The position numbers and the translations under genes were made by a program. From JANNNF01 sp040385825 (GTDB lineage: Bacteria; Pseudomonadota; Alphaproteobacteria; Rhodobacterales; Rhodobacteraceae): a DNA stretch of 64,000 nt. Where the stretch lies: positions 62,001 through 126,000 of the forward strand of contig JAZKGQ010000006.1 in the NCBI GenBank assembly GCA_040385825.1, read 5' to 3'. Below, one piece after another: positions 1 through 9,478 of the stretch (the stretch's first letter is position 1; each line of letters starts with the position of its first letter). The notes below the pieces were generated by a model, which searched no databases, was not told the origin of the DNA, and was given only the letters and a program-made list of their open reading frames with translations.

Positions 1-288
1 GGGATAGCCGCCCGAGAACGAAATCTCGCCGGGTTTGCCGGGGCGGAATGTCACGAACAACAAGATGTCGCCGCGCCGCACCGAAACCGGGGCACCATCA
101 CGGGTGTTCACGGTTTCCTTGGGCTTGGACACGCCCCAGCATTCGGTCGCCGTCCCGGTCGCCGGTTCGGTGAACACGTTCCAATCCGTCATCGTGGCGA
201 CGCGGTTGGTGGATTCCTGCGCCACAGCACCGCTGGCGGCAAGGGCGAAACAGGCGGCGCCAAGGGCGCGACCAAAGTGGGATGTCAT
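1..288 (-). CDS. IalB-family (invasion-associated locus B) secreted protein, partial
   Basis: Reading down the minus strand from ATG at 288, 96 codons stay open to the window edge, so the C-terminus is missing. Residues 1-23 look like a signal peptide ending AVA before QES. The mature part has the pattern TDWNVF, then ECWGVSKPKETVNTRDG and RRGDILLFVTFRPG, which I recognise from alphaproteobacterial IalB-family proteins. The protein should be exported to the periplasm. The family name comes from a Bartonella invasion locus, but in free-living Rhodobacteraceae the role is not known. It is divergent from the asparaginase gene, so 289-463 must hold both promoters. Confidence 0.8.
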   Translation of the reverse strand, partial: MTSHFGRALGAACFALAASGAVAQESTNRVATMTDWNVFTEPATGTATECWGVSKPKETVNTRDGAPVSVRRGDILLFVTFRPGKPGEISFSGGYP

Positions 289-463
289 GTCTAGCGCAGC
301 CTCCAAGCTGTCTTTGCCTCTGCCCGTGCCCGGCTGCCTTGTGGTGCGCAGCCTTTTTGAGGTGGCGTGGGATTGTTTAACCCGATAATCCTCCATACGC
401 AAAAACACCATTCCGCGAAAGCCCCATGGGCACAAAATCGCGCATCTGTGAGGGAAGATCATC

Positions 464-1456
464 ATGGCAGGCCCTGTTCCTATGGCTGAATTGTGGCGCG
501 GCGGGCTGCTGGAAAGCAGTCATCTGGGCCATGCGGTGATCTGCGATGCCGGTGGCATCGTCGATGCCTGGGGCGACCCTGCGGCGGTGATCTTCCCCCG
601 CTCGTCGTGCAAGATGATTCAGGCCCTGCCCCTGCTGGAAAGCGGCGCTGCGGCAGCGGCGGGTCTGGGCGACGCGCAGGTGGCCCTGGCCTGCGCCAGC
701 CATCAGGGTGCTGCAGTGCATACGGAAATGGTCACCCGCTGGCTGGGCGATCTGGGCCTGTCCGAGGCCGCCCTGCGCTGCGGCGCGCATGAACCCTATG
801 ACAAGGAGGCCCGCGACGGGCTGGTTCTGGCGCATGAGGCCCCCTGCCAGATCCACAACAACTGCTCGGGCAAGCATGCGGGGTTCCTGACGCTGAACCG
901 GCATCTGGGCGGACATGCCGATTATGTCGAACTCGACCACCCGGTGCAAAAAGCCGTGCTGGCCGCGACCGAGGAGGTGGCGGGCGAGTCCGCCGCAGGC
1001 CATGGCATCGACGGCTGTTCCGCCCCGAATTTCGCCATGTCGATCGGGGGCCTTGCCCGCGCCATGGCGGCCTTTGCCAATGCCCGCGACACCGGATCGG
1101 TGCGCGAACAGGCGATGCAACGCCTGACCCATGCCATGGCGACCCACCCCAATCTGGTGGCCGGTGAAGGCCGCGCCTGCACGGAACTGATGCGCGCCAT
1201 GGGCGGCCGCGTCGCGATCAAGACCGGGGCCGAGGCCGTGTTCGTGGCGATCCTGCCGGAACAGGGGCTTGGCATGGCGCTGAAGATCACCGATGGCGGT
1301 ACCCGCGGGGCCGAGGCCGCGATCACCGCGCTGCTGATCCGGGCCGGCGTGCTGGACGCCAGCCACCCGGCGGCGGTCAAACGGCTGAACGCGGTGCAGA
1401 AAAACTGCCGGGGTCTTGACGCGGCTATTGTCACGACCGCCCCCGGCTTCGCTTGA
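464..1456 (+). CDS. L-asparaginase II (PF06089 type)
   Basis: A 330-residue enzyme of the rhizobial-type asparaginase II family, which hydrolyses L-asparagine to aspartate and ammonia in the cytoplasm. Visible family signatures are RSSCKMIQ (residues 46-53, carrying the Ser/Lys pair), NNCSGKHAGF (132-141, C134 and K137) and IDGCSAPNF (182-190, C185). These match the Ser-Lys and Cys/Lys residues of the Rhizobium etli enzyme ReAV. The start is ATG 464 with AGGGAAG seven bases upstream. Length is normal. It is followed after 30 bases by the DUF2794 gene on the same strand. Confidence 0.9.
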   Translation: MAGPVPMAELWRGGLLESSHLGHAVICDAGGIVDAWGDPAAVIFPRSSCKMIQALPLLESGAAAAAGLGDAQVALACASHQGAAVHTEMVTRWLGDLGLSEAALRCGAHEPYDKEARDGLVLAHEAPCQIHNNCSGKHAGFLTLNRHLGGHADYVELDHPVQKAVLAATEEVAGESAAGHGIDGCSAPNFAMSIGGLARAMAAFANARDTGSVREQAMQRLTHAMATHPNLVAGEGRACTELMRAMGGRVAIKTGAEAVFVAILPEQGLGMALKITDGGTRGAEAAITALLIRAGVLDASHPAAVKRLNAVQKNCRGLDAAIVTTAPGFA

Positions 1457-1486
1457 TTTAAGCCGGGAAGGGGGTAGTCTTGGACC

Positions 1487-1834
1487 ATGACAGTCCAGCC
1501 CCCGACCCCGTTTCCGCTGTCTGACCGGATGCATGAACAGGTCAGCTTTGACCGGCGCGAGCTGGGCCGGATTCTTGCCCTCTATGGCCGGATGGTTGCT
1601 GCGGGGGAATGGCGGGACTACGGGATTTCCTGCCTTGCCGATCTGGCCGTGTTTTCGGTGTTCCGCCGCACCGCCGAGAACCCGTTGTACCGCATCGAAA
1701 AACGCCCCAAGTTGCGCGCGCGGCAGGGTATTTATGCCGTCGTCGGCATGGATGGTCAGGTGCTGCGGCGCGGGGCCGATCTGGATGCGGTGCTGAAGGT
1801 ACTGGAACGCAAGCTGATCAGGCCGGTGGATTAG
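1487..1834 (+). CDS. DUF2794 domain protein
   Basis: A 115-residue protein that I recognise as DUF2794, widespread in Alphaproteobacteria and functionally uncharacterised. It has the usual family layout: a proline-rich N-terminus, VSFDRREL, LYGRMVAAGEWRDYGI near residue 40, and a basic stretch RIEKRPKLRARQG at about 68-80. No signal peptide or membrane segment is seen, so a cytoplasmic location is likely. It lies downstream of the asparaginase gene and convergent to the NlpC/P60 gene. A repeat element with a hairpin sits between the two stop codons. Confidence 0.85.
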   Translation: MTVQPPTPFPLSDRMHEQVSFDRRELGRILALYGRMVAAGEWRDYGISCLADLAVFSVFRRTAENPLYRIEKRPKLRARQGIYAVVGMDGQVLRRGADLDAVLKVLERKLIRPVD

Positions 1835-1897
1835 GTGAAAGCGCCGGTGGTTTCACCCCCGGACCCCCAGGATATTTAAGCCAATGTGAATGGGTCA
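1834..1897 (-). repeat. Dispersed TATCC/G-run element, copy 1, with hairpin
   Basis: Read on the minus strand, the stop codon of the NlpC/P60 gene (1895-1897) is followed by AAATATCC, a G-run, TCCGGGGG, and a stem formed by GGTGAAA (1834-1840) and TTTCACC (1851-1857). The same layout, stop codon then AAATATCC then G-run then hairpin, occurs at 17521-17589. A related copy in the opposite orientation is at 33961-34004. It probably serves as a transcription end between convergent genes, but there is no T-run. Confidence 0.6.
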
Positions 1898-2722
1898 GAG
1901 CCGCCTGCGCGCCGTAACTGGCCCCCCGCCTTGTGCGATCACGCGGGCGATGCAGTCGGCGGTGTCTTCATGGGCGACCGACATCGAATGGCCATTGGCG
2001 TGGATCAGGCGCGCGGGATCAACGATCAGCGCGACATGGCCCCGCCAGAAAACCAGATCACCGCGTTGCAGCGGGGCATCATCGGGGATGGCGTGGCCCA
2101 GCGATTGCTGTTGGTCGCTGTCGCCGGGGCAGGCGATGCCGCAGGCCAGCAGGGCCGCCTGCGTCAGGCCCGAACAATCGATCCCCGTGCGGGAATTGCC
2201 GCCCCACAGATAGGGCGTGCCCAGAAACAGTTCGGCAACCGCCACCGGGTCGGTCGCAAGATCGGTCAGGGCGCGCAGGTGCGGGGCGGGGATATGGCCC
2301 TGCGGGGTCTGCGCCCATTTGCCGTCATTGGCCGTGACATGCAGTTTCGCGCCAAACGTCAGCGCGGCAATCTCATGGGCCTGAACGCGAGGTTCGGGGT
2401 AGAGATGCGTGGCCGGGGTCGCAACCCAATGCGTCGGCGCGGGGCCAGTGCCCAAAGCGTGTTCTGCGACCCAGCCGCAATAGCCATCCTTGGCGGACTG
2501 AATGAAGGCATGGCCCTGATCATGGTCGATCACCGTGACCGCATCGCCCATCACCACCTGCCGGTCCCGCGCGCCACCGGGGGATTTCAGCAGGTCGGCC
2601 AGGGGGACGGTAACCTGCATCGGGGTGCCATCGGTGAAACCGGCCTCGACCTGCCCCTTCAGCGCGGTCAGCGCGATGCGGCCGGAAAAGGGTGTCATGC
2701 GGCGGTCTGAAACGGCGGCCAT
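1895..2722 (-). CDS. NlpC/P60 (C40) cell-wall peptidase with SH3 domains
   Basis: A 275-residue protein with two SH3-like bacterial domains (about 48-90 and 95-150) and a C-terminal C40 cysteine peptidase domain (about 157-265). The catalytic cysteine is C183 in DCSGL, the histidine is H229 in RGHVALI, and the third polar residue is probably H241 in LIHANGH. Such enzymes cut gamma-D-Glu/diamino-acid bonds in peptidoglycan peptides. No signal peptide is seen, so it may act on imported muropeptides. ATG 2722 is preferred because the MAAVSDRR start matches relatives; ATG 2698 is possible. The start is one base from the aminopeptidase stop codon, so the two form an operon. Confidence 0.88.
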   Translation of the reverse strand: MAAVSDRRMTPFSGRIALTALKGQVEAGFTDGTPMQVTVPLADLLKSPGGARDRQVVMGDAVTVIDHDQGHAFIQSAKDGYCGWVAEHALGTGPAPTHWVATPATHLYPEPRVQAHEIAALTFGAKLHVTANDGKWAQTPQGHIPAPHLRALTDLATDPVAVAELFLGTPYLWGGNSRTGIDCSGLTQAALLACGIACPGDSDQQQSLGHAIPDDAPLQRGDLVFWRGHVALIVDPARLIHANGHSMSVAHEDTADCIARVIAQGGGPVTARRRL

Positions 2723-2723
2723 G

Positions 2724-4106
2724 CTAAAATCCCAACATGGCAGGCAGCGCGTCCAGCACCGCCCGCGCCCCCTGCCCCGCCCCGCCCTTGGGGCGGGCGG
2801 GTTGGTCGGCGGGGCTGTGGCCATAGATGTCGAAATGCAGATAGCGCGCGTTTTCGACAAAGCGGCGCAGGAAAAGTGCTGCCGTGATCGACCCGGCAAA
2901 GCCATAGCCCGGCGCATTGTCCAGATCGGCAATGCCGGGTTCGATCACCGATTCATAGCCGTCATGGAAAGGCAGCCGCCAGACCGGATCGAAGGTGGCG
3001 ATGGCCCCGGCCTCCAGCGCGGCGACCATGGCGGCATCGTCGGTGTAATAGGGCGCAAGGTCCGGCCCGACCGCCACCCGCGCCGCCCCGGTCAGCGTTG
3101 CCATCGAGATGATGGCCTCTGCCGGTTCTTCATCGGCATAGGCCAGCGCATCGGCCAGCACCAGCCGCCCTTCGGCATCGGTATCGTTCACCTCGACCGT
3201 CAGGCCCTTGCGCGAGGTCAGAATATCCTTTGGCCGCTGCGCATTGCCCGCAATGGCATTCTCCACCGCCGGCACCAGCACCCGCAACCGAACGGCCAAG
3301 TTCAGCGCCATGATCATTTGCGCAAGGCCCATCACGGTGGCCGCCCCGCCCATGTCCTTTTTCATCAGCAGCATGCCCGCCGATGGCTTTATGTTCAGCC
3401 CGCCGGTGTCAAAGCACACGCCCTTGCCCACCAGTGTCAGCCTTGGCCCGACGCTGCCCCACCGCAGTTCCAGCAGGCGGGGCGCGCGGGGCGAGGCACG
3501 GCCAACCGCCGCGATCATCGGGAAACCCTGTGCAAGATCATCGCCTTGCACCACATTGGCCGCTGCGCCATGGCGGGCGGCGAGGGCCAGAAACGCGGCC
3601 TCCAGTTCATCCGGCCCCATGTCCAGCGCGGGGGTGTTGATCAGGTCGCGGGTCAGGAATTCACCCGCTGCCATGGCGACCAGCCGGGCAGCATCCACCC
3701 CCGCCGGCACCACAAGGCGCGGCAGGGCGGGCGGGGCCTTGCCGGGGCGATAGCGGTCGAACCGGTAGGACGACAGCAGCCAGCCAAGCGCGGCCTCGAA
3801 CGCCTCGGCCCCAGTCAGATCCCCCACCAGATGCCAGTCCTGGGCAGGCAGGCCTGCCGCAGCCTTGGCCAGCCCGAACCGTGTGCGCGACCGGGCCTTT
3901 GGCGTGCCATAGCCCACCACGGCCCCGGCCAGCCCGCCATTGCCGGGCAACAGGCGCACCTCGCCCAAGGCTGCCTCGAACCCCGTCGCGGTCAGCCAGC
4001 CGGCCCAGGCCGCGCCAGCGCCCGCCAGAAACGCCGCCAGCCCTTCGGGCCGCAGGACGAACAGGGGCAGCGCGGCAGGCGAGGCATCGGCAAAAGCGGG
4101 GGGCAT
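2724..4106 (-). CDS. Leucyl aminopeptidase family protein (M17)
   Basis: A 460-residue M17 metallopeptidase that removes N-terminal residues from peptides in the cytoplasm, using two metal ions. The metal and catalytic sites are visible: K228 and D233 in GKGVCFDTGG, D251 in KKDMGG, and D310/E312 in the signature NDTDAEGRL (307-315). The N-terminal 150 residues form the variable regulatory domain. It is upstream of, and nearly overlapping with, the NlpC/P60 peptidase. The pair could act together in recycling of wall peptides, although that is an inference from position. Confidence 0.92.
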   Translation of the reverse strand: MPPAFADASPAALPLFVLRPEGLAAFLAGAGAAWAGWLTATGFEAALGEVRLLPGNGGLAGAVVGYGTPKARSRTRFGLAKAAAGLPAQDWHLVGDLTGAEAFEAALGWLLSSYRFDRYRPGKAPPALPRLVVPAGVDAARLVAMAAGEFLTRDLINTPALDMGPDELEAAFLALAARHGAAANVVQGDDLAQGFPMIAAVGRASPRAPRLLELRWGSVGPRLTLVGKGVCFDTGGLNIKPSAGMLLMKKDMGGAATVMGLAQMIMALNLAVRLRVLVPAVENAIAGNAQRPKDILTSRKGLTVEVNDTDAEGRLVLADALAYADEEPAEAIISMATLTGAARVAVGPDLAPYYTDDAAMVAALEAGAIATFDPVWRLPFHDGYESVIEPGIADLDNAPGYGFAGSITAALFLRRFVENARYLHFDIYGHSPADQPARPKGGAGQGARAVLDALPAMLGF

Positions 4107-4167
4107 GGTCGGGCATCCGGTGTTGTTTCACCGCCAGAGCCTACCCCCTGCGCGGCCACCTGCAACC

Positions 4168-4215
4168 CCCTAAACCGACAGGTCGGCAAGGCCCTAGACC
4201 GACAGGTCGGCCAAC
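4168..4215 (-). repeat. 24-bp tandem duplication across a stop codon
   Basis: Two adjacent 24-base copies (4168-4191 and 4192-4215) share the core CCGACAGGTCGG and differ at a few positions. The second copy encodes the last residues LADLSV and the TAG stop of the 130-residue gene. The first copy repeats the same coding stretch just after the stop. It looks like a recent slippage duplication. Confidence 0.75.
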
Positions 4216-4574
4216 CCCTTGTCCGCCGCCAGTGACCGTTCGGCCACCCGCACCAGCCGCGCCCAGACGGCGGCAAAGGCCGTGGTGTCGGCCCGGTCCA
4301 GACAGGCCCGCGCATCGCCCGCCACAAGGCCCAGACTGACCATCCCCAGATTTTCCGCCATCCGCTGCAACCGCCGCAACTGCCGTGCCAGATCGGCGAG
4401 TTCATGGCTTTTGACCTGTGCCGCGATCCCTGCCATGGTCAGCGCCAGTTCGCCCAGTGCCCGCGTCACCATCTGTTCGGCGGTCGTCGTGCCAAGGTTG
4501 CGGTAGATCACCGCAATCGCCTCGCCATCCTGACGCACGCGTTCGGTTGGCCGCAAGGCTACCACATTATCCAT
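4194..4574 (-). CDS. Conserved hypothetical protein
   Basis: About 126 residues starting MDNVVALRP from ATG 4574; ATG 4577 is equally possible. The sequence is mostly helical, with LARQLRRLQRMAENLGM in the middle and AVWARLVRVAERSLAADKGLAD near the end. It lacks a signal peptide or membrane segment. I recall similar short proteins in other Rhodobacteraceae but know no function. It stands alone, divergent from carbonic anhydrase, with the intervening 4575-4730 likely holding both promoters. Its 3' end is partly duplicated just past the stop. Confidence 0.75.
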   Translation of the reverse strand: MDNVVALRPTERVRQDGEAIAVIYRNLGTTTAEQMVTRALGELALTMAGIAAQVKSHELADLARQLRRLQRMAENLGMVSLGLVAGDARACLDRADTTAFAAVWARLVRVAERSLAADKGLADLSV

Positions 4575-4730
4575 CATCACACCCACATGTCACAGTCTCA
4601 CCCAAGGCCACTGTGCCCCGCCGTGCTGAAGAAAAGGTTTCCCCGCCTGCGCGGATCGCAAAATTAGCCTCTCGAATTTTCTGCAATTGCAGCATACAAA
4701 CCCGTAATGCGCCTTTTGGGGATGTCTGCC

Positions 4731-5378
4731 ATGATCACCGCCCGCACTTTGCCCGCCTATCTGATCTCCCGGTTTCAGGGCTGGCGTGCCACGACCTATC
4801 AGGAAAACCGGGCCTGGTATCGCAGGCTGGCGGAATATGGTCAGCATCCGCGCGCGATGGTGATTTCCTGCTGTGACAGCCGGGTGCATGTCACCTCGAT
4901 CTTCGGGGCAGATGAAGGCGAGTTCTTCATTCACCGCAACGTGGCCAACCTTGTGCCGCCGTTCAATCCGGACGGCGAATATCACGGCACTTCGGCGGCG
5001 GTCGAATACGCGGTCACGTCCCTGGGCGTGGCGCATATCGTGGTGCTGGGCCATTCCAACTGCGGCGGGGTCAAGGGCTGCCATGAAATGTGCTGCGGCC
5101 GCGCGCCGGAGCTTGAGTTGAAGTCCAGCTTCGTGGGCCGCTGGATGGATATTCTGCGTCCCGGTTTCGACCGGGTGGCGCATTTGCCCGAGGACGGCCG
5201 CATCCGTGCGCTGGAAAAAGAGGCCGTGCTGGTCAGCCTGGAAAACCTGATGACCTTCCCCTTCGTCAAGGAGGCCGTTGAAAGCGAGCGCATGACCCTG
5301 CATGGGCTGTGGACCGACACCGGCGAAGGCGGGCTGGAACAGTACGACCCCGCGCGCGGCGGGTTTGTGACGGTCTGA
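4731..5378 (+). CDS. Beta-class carbonic anhydrase
   Basis: A 215-residue enzyme interconverting CO2 and bicarbonate in the cytoplasm. Zinc ligands are visible as C48 in SCCDSR, H108 and C111 in LGHSNCGG, and the D49-R51 dyad follows the first cysteine. ATG 4731 is chosen because GGGG sits about nine bases upstream; ATG 4722 and a start at 4707 are in frame alternatives. Length is normal for the bacterial family. It is followed by a strong hairpin with a T-run at 5388-5418. Confidence 0.92.
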   Translation: MITARTLPAYLISRFQGWRATTYQENRAWYRRLAEYGQHPRAMVISCCDSRVHVTSIFGADEGEFFIHRNVANLVPPFNPDGEYHGTSAAVEYAVTSLGVAHIVVLGHSNCGGVKGCHEMCCGRAPELELKSSFVGRWMDILRPGFDRVAHLPEDGRIRALEKEAVLVSLENLMTFPFVKEAVESERMTLHGLWTDTGEGGLEQYDPARGGFVTV

Positions 5379-5387
5379 GGGGATGTG

Positions 5388-5418
5388 AAACCGGGCAGGT
5401 GGCCCCAGCCCGGTTTTT
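5388..5418 (+). terminator. Rho-independent terminator after carbonic anhydrase
   Basis: AAACCGGGC (5388-5396) pairs with GCCCGGTTT around an 11-base loop and is followed by a T-run. It starts ten bases after the carbonic anhydrase stop codon. Confidence 0.85.
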
Positions 5419-5434
5419 CAGATGATGCCGGCTT

Positions 5435-5472
5435 CCGGTCCGTCGCTGTCAGTCCCGACAGCGACGGACCGG
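5435..5472. repeat. Perfect 16-bp inverted repeat
   Basis: CCGGTCCGTCGCTGTC (5435-5450) is perfectly complementary to 5457-5472 around a six-base spacer. It lies between two convergent genes and may end transcription of the minus-strand gene stopping at 5512, but no T-run follows on either side. Confidence 0.7.
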
Positions 5473-5511
5473 CGTGGTCCCCCGAACAGGGTCCGTTCAG
5501 ACGGGACGCGT

Positions 5512-5892
5512 TCAGACGGGGCCGGGGCGCAGGCGGCCGATGATGATGCAGTCGCCCACATTCGGATTGCCGGCGTTCAGGTCTTCGCAGGTGGCCAAGG
5601 CGGCGGCGTCGGCCTGTGACTGGCTGGAATAGCCAAAGGAAAAGCCCGATTCCGCCGGAACGAATGCGTCACAATCCTTGAGGAAACCGCCTTTCTTGAC
5701 CGGAAGGGCAAAGGCGCCGATGGTCTTGTACCCGCCAGCCCAGTCGATGGCATATTGCTTGGTCGCCGGGCACAACCCTCCGGTCAGTTCCAGCACGGGG
5801 CGCACTTGCATGGGGCGCATTTGCGGCGTCGTTTCGGCAACGGCAGCGCCCGATGTCAGCATCAGCGCGATAGCGACTGTCGTGAACTTCAT
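5512..5892 (-). CDS. Small secreted hypothetical protein
   Basis: A 126-residue protein with a clear signal peptide (MKFTTVAIALMLTSGAAVA, cut before ETT), so it is probably periplasmic. The mature protein has three or four cysteines (in GLCPATKQ, KDCDAF, ATCEDL and GDCIII) that could form disulfides. The C-terminal part with an alanine-rich helix followed by C-x-IIIGRLRP resembles short Rhodobacteraceae proteins that are annotated inconsistently. No function can be assigned. It is monocistronic, convergent to carbonic anhydrase. Confidence 0.75.
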   Translation of the reverse strand: MKFTTVAIALMLTSGAAVAETTPQMRPMQVRPVLELTGGLCPATKQYAIDWAGGYKTIGAFALPVKKGGFLKDCDAFVPAESGFSFGYSSQSQADAAALATCEDLNAGNPNVGDCIIIGRLRPGPV

Positions 5893-6087
5893 GGGATGTA
5901 TCCTTCACAAAATGGTCATGTACCTATAACCATCTCGTGTGCGTCCGGTTCCCTGCGCGCGCCGTCATGGCCTGCCCCTGCGGCAGGCGGCACCGTTGCC
6001 GCAAGGGCAGCCAGCCCTTGCGCGGGCACGCAAACGCGCCCGGACCATAGGGCGCATCGCTTTGACAGATCCGCAAATTCCGCCGGA

Positions 6088-7989
6088 TCAGCGCGCCAGC
6101 CAATACACCCCGGCAGGCGGAATCGTGACACCTGCCCAGTCCACCGGGACCGGGTTATAGTTGAAATGAAAGCGGTGCGTTGCAGTATCGCGGCGGCGCA
6201 GGCCTTCGGGCAGGGGGTCGGTTTCAAGCCCTTCCGCGGCGGCGGCGGCCAGCAGGATGCGGGTCAGCGCAGCATCATCGGGCCACCCCGCCAGATAGTG
6301 CAGCCGCCCCGCACTGACCATCGCAGGCCAGCCGTCGGTGGTTGCCTCGGCCACCGTGGCGCTGCCCTCCAGCTTTTCGCGCCAGGTGATGAACTGCCCG
6401 CCAAGCGCCAGCGGCACCGGCACGTCGGGCGGCAGGCTTTCGACCCGTGCCACGACAATATCCAGACCGGGCAGATTGGGCGGCAGCGGCACGGGCGTCG
6501 CGAAATCGGCGGTCTTGGCATTGGTGCGGGGGCCAAGGATCGCGGTGCCCTTGAACGCAGCCAGCGCCGCCAGCAGCGGGTCCGACAGCGTGGCCACACC
6601 GGGGGCCAGCACCAGTTTGTAGGCCGACAGGTCGGCGCAGTCCGGCGGCAGGATGTCGACGTTCAGGCCAAGGCGGCGCAGCCCCTTGTAGGCGTGGAAT
6701 ACCAGCCAGAAATAGCTGAAGGTCTTGCCCTGCGGTTGGGTTTGCCACGCCCATTCCGACGCATAGTCGAACACCAGCGCCACATCGGCGCGGGCGGTCC
6801 CCACATCGGGCATGTCGGCCAGTTCGCGGGCCACGGCTGCCGCCTCGTCATGCGCGGGGGCGGCCACACTGTCAGGCCGCAACAGGCCTGCGTGCATCTG
6901 TTCCTGCGCAAACGGGGCCTGCCGCCAGCGGAAATAACACACGGCTTCCGCCCCATGCGCAAAGGCTTCCCACGCCCAAAGCCGGGCCATGCCGGGCAGC
7001 GGGTCGGGGTTGTAGGGGGCCCAGTTTACCGGGCCGGGTTGCTGTTCCATGATCCACCAGCGGCCCCGGCCAACGGCGCGGTAGAGGTCGTGGTGAAAGG
7101 CCTGAAAATCCGGGTCGCCCTGATGCACGAAGCGGCGCTTGTGATCGGCGCTGGCAGGGATGCGGTCGGACAGAAAGCCCAAGGGGTAGGCATCCCAGGA
7201 CGCAATATCCAGGTCCGCCCCGGTGCCGAAATGGTCAAACTCCGTCACCGCCCCCATGTAGTTGTGGGCGATGGGATAGGTCGAATGCCGCCGGATGATG
7301 TCGGTTTGCAGGCGGTTGAAGCTGACCACCTCGTCACTGGCAAAACGGCGGAAATCCATCACATGGGCGGGATTGGCCTCGGTCACGGTCAGGTTGGGCA
7401 GGCCGATCTCGTCAAAGGCGCTGTAGTCCATCGACCAGAACACATTGCCCCAGGCCCGGTTCAGCGCCTGCGGCGATTGGTATTTCTGCGCCAGCCAGTC
7501 GCGGAATGCCGACGTGGCGGCAGGGGAATAGCTGATGGTGGTGTCATGGCAGCCATATTCATTGTCGGTCTGCCAGGCCCCCACATGCGGGTTGCGCCCG
7601 TACCGCTCGGCCATCAGCCCCACGATCCGCGCGCATTCCTCGCGATAGCCGCGATGCGAAAAGCAATAGTGGCGGCGTGATCCGAAGCCCCTCGGCCGCC
7701 CCTCACGGTCATGGGCCAGCATGTCGGGGTGGCGCGTCAGCATCCAGCGCGGCGGCGTCGCGGTCGGCGTGCCCAGCACCACGGTCAGGCCAGCGTTGCC
7801 CAAAACGTCAATCGCCCGGTCCAGCCAGTCCCAGTCCATCTGGCCGGGGGTGGGTTCCATCCGGCTCCACGCGAATTCACCGATGCGGACCCAGGTCAGG
7901 CCCACGGCCTTCATCCGGGCGGCGTCGCTGGCCCAGACATCCTCGGACCATTGTTCGGGGTAATAGCAGACGCCAAGGGTGCGCTTCAT
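6088..7989 (-). CDS. GH42 beta-galactosidase
   Basis: A 633-residue glycoside hydrolase family 42 enzyme that removes terminal beta-galactosyl residues. The acid/base glutamate is E144 in TDNEYGC and the nucleophile is E315 in IMEQQPGPVNW. The N-terminal TIM barrel starts at once (LGVCYYPEQW), and the trimerisation and C-terminal beta domains follow. Family members often have a four-cysteine zinc site, which is not evident here. No signal peptide is seen, so it acts on imported oligosaccharides. ATG 7989 overlaps the lactonase stop codon (ATGA), making it the last gene of the galactoside operon. Confidence 0.93.
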   Translation of the reverse strand: MKRTLGVCYYPEQWSEDVWASDAARMKAVGLTWVRIGEFAWSRMEPTPGQMDWDWLDRAIDVLGNAGLTVVLGTPTATPPRWMLTRHPDMLAHDREGRPRGFGSRRHYCFSHRGYREECARIVGLMAERYGRNPHVGAWQTDNEYGCHDTTISYSPAATSAFRDWLAQKYQSPQALNRAWGNVFWSMDYSAFDEIGLPNLTVTEANPAHVMDFRRFASDEVVSFNRLQTDIIRRHSTYPIAHNYMGAVTEFDHFGTGADLDIASWDAYPLGFLSDRIPASADHKRRFVHQGDPDFQAFHHDLYRAVGRGRWWIMEQQPGPVNWAPYNPDPLPGMARLWAWEAFAHGAEAVCYFRWRQAPFAQEQMHAGLLRPDSVAAPAHDEAAAVARELADMPDVGTARADVALVFDYASEWAWQTQPQGKTFSYFWLVFHAYKGLRRLGLNVDILPPDCADLSAYKLVLAPGVATLSDPLLAALAAFKGTAILGPRTNAKTADFATPVPLPPNLPGLDIVVARVESLPPDVPVPLALGGQFITWREKLEGSATVAEATTDGWPAMVSAGRLHYLAGWPDDAALTRILLAAAAAEGLETDPLPEGLRRRDTATHRFHFNYNPVPVDWAGVTIPPAGVYWLAR

Positions 7990-8839
7990 AGGATGACCTG
8001 TGGTTCGGGAAGGCCGCGCGCGACATTTGCGGCGGCAAACAGCTTGCCTGCATCGGGGTGCGCCGCGCGGGCGGCGGCGTTCATGTCTTGCAGGGCAGTG
8101 GTGCAGTAGAGCGTGGTCAGATCCGGGCCGCCAAAGGCGGGACAAGAGCTGTGCGGGGCATCAAAAGCCACCGCGCGCAGAAAACTGCCGTCGGGGGCAT
8201 AGCAGGCCACCCGCCCCGCCCCCCATTGCGCGTTCCACAGGTTGCCTTCCGCATCTGTCACCGCACCATCAGGGTGCAGCCCCTGGGCGGTCAGATCGAC
8301 GAAGGGCGCAGGCGTGTCCATGGGCCAGCCATCGGCGTTCAGCGCCACCGTCAGGATCACGCCCCTGACCGTATCGGTGAAATAGGCCACCCGGCCATCC
8401 GGCGCAAAGCAGATGGCATTGGGGATCGTCACGCCCTTGAACAAACAGCGCAATTCGCCCCGATACCAGCGATAGATCGCCCCCGCCCCCGGATCATCGC
8501 CGCCGCGTTTGCCCATGGTGCCGATCCAGAACCCACCCTGCCGGTCGGCCCGGCCATCGTTGCTGCGGGTGACGGGATTGTCAGCCTCCAGATCGCAAAC
8601 CGGCGATGTGGCCCCGGTTTCCAGATGGAACCGGAACAGCGACGTCTCGGATGCGATCAGCAATTCGTCCCGGCTGATCCAGCCTGCCGCCGACACCATC
8701 TGGTCAAACTGCCAGACCTGCGGGCCTTGATCGGTGACAGACAACAGCCGCCCGTTCAGAATGTCGAACCAGAACACCTGCTGCCGGATGGGGTGCCAGA
8801 ACACCCCTTCGCCCAGATCGCAGGGGCGGGCATCAACGA

Positions 8840-8843
<4 letters not shown>
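7986..8843 (-). CDS. SMP-30/gluconolactonase family lactonase
   Basis: A 285-residue six-bladed beta-propeller of the SMP-30/regucalcin family. Likely divalent metal ligands are E12 (LGEGVFW), N142 (IPNAICF) and D192 (HPDGAVTD), with R93 and N95 near the substrate pocket. In this operon the likely substrate is galactono-lactone, which it would open to galactonate before dehydration and phosphorylation. That substrate is inferred from neighbours. It overlaps the aldolase gene upstream and the GH42 gene downstream by four bases each. Confidence 0.88.

Positions 8844-9477
<634 letters not shown>

Positions 9478-9478
<1 letters not shown>

Noticed and set aside
5755..7680. A 641-codon plus-strand open frame opposite the GH42 gene
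   Set aside because: Antisense to the catalytic motifs of beta-galactosidase; no ribosome site or domain.
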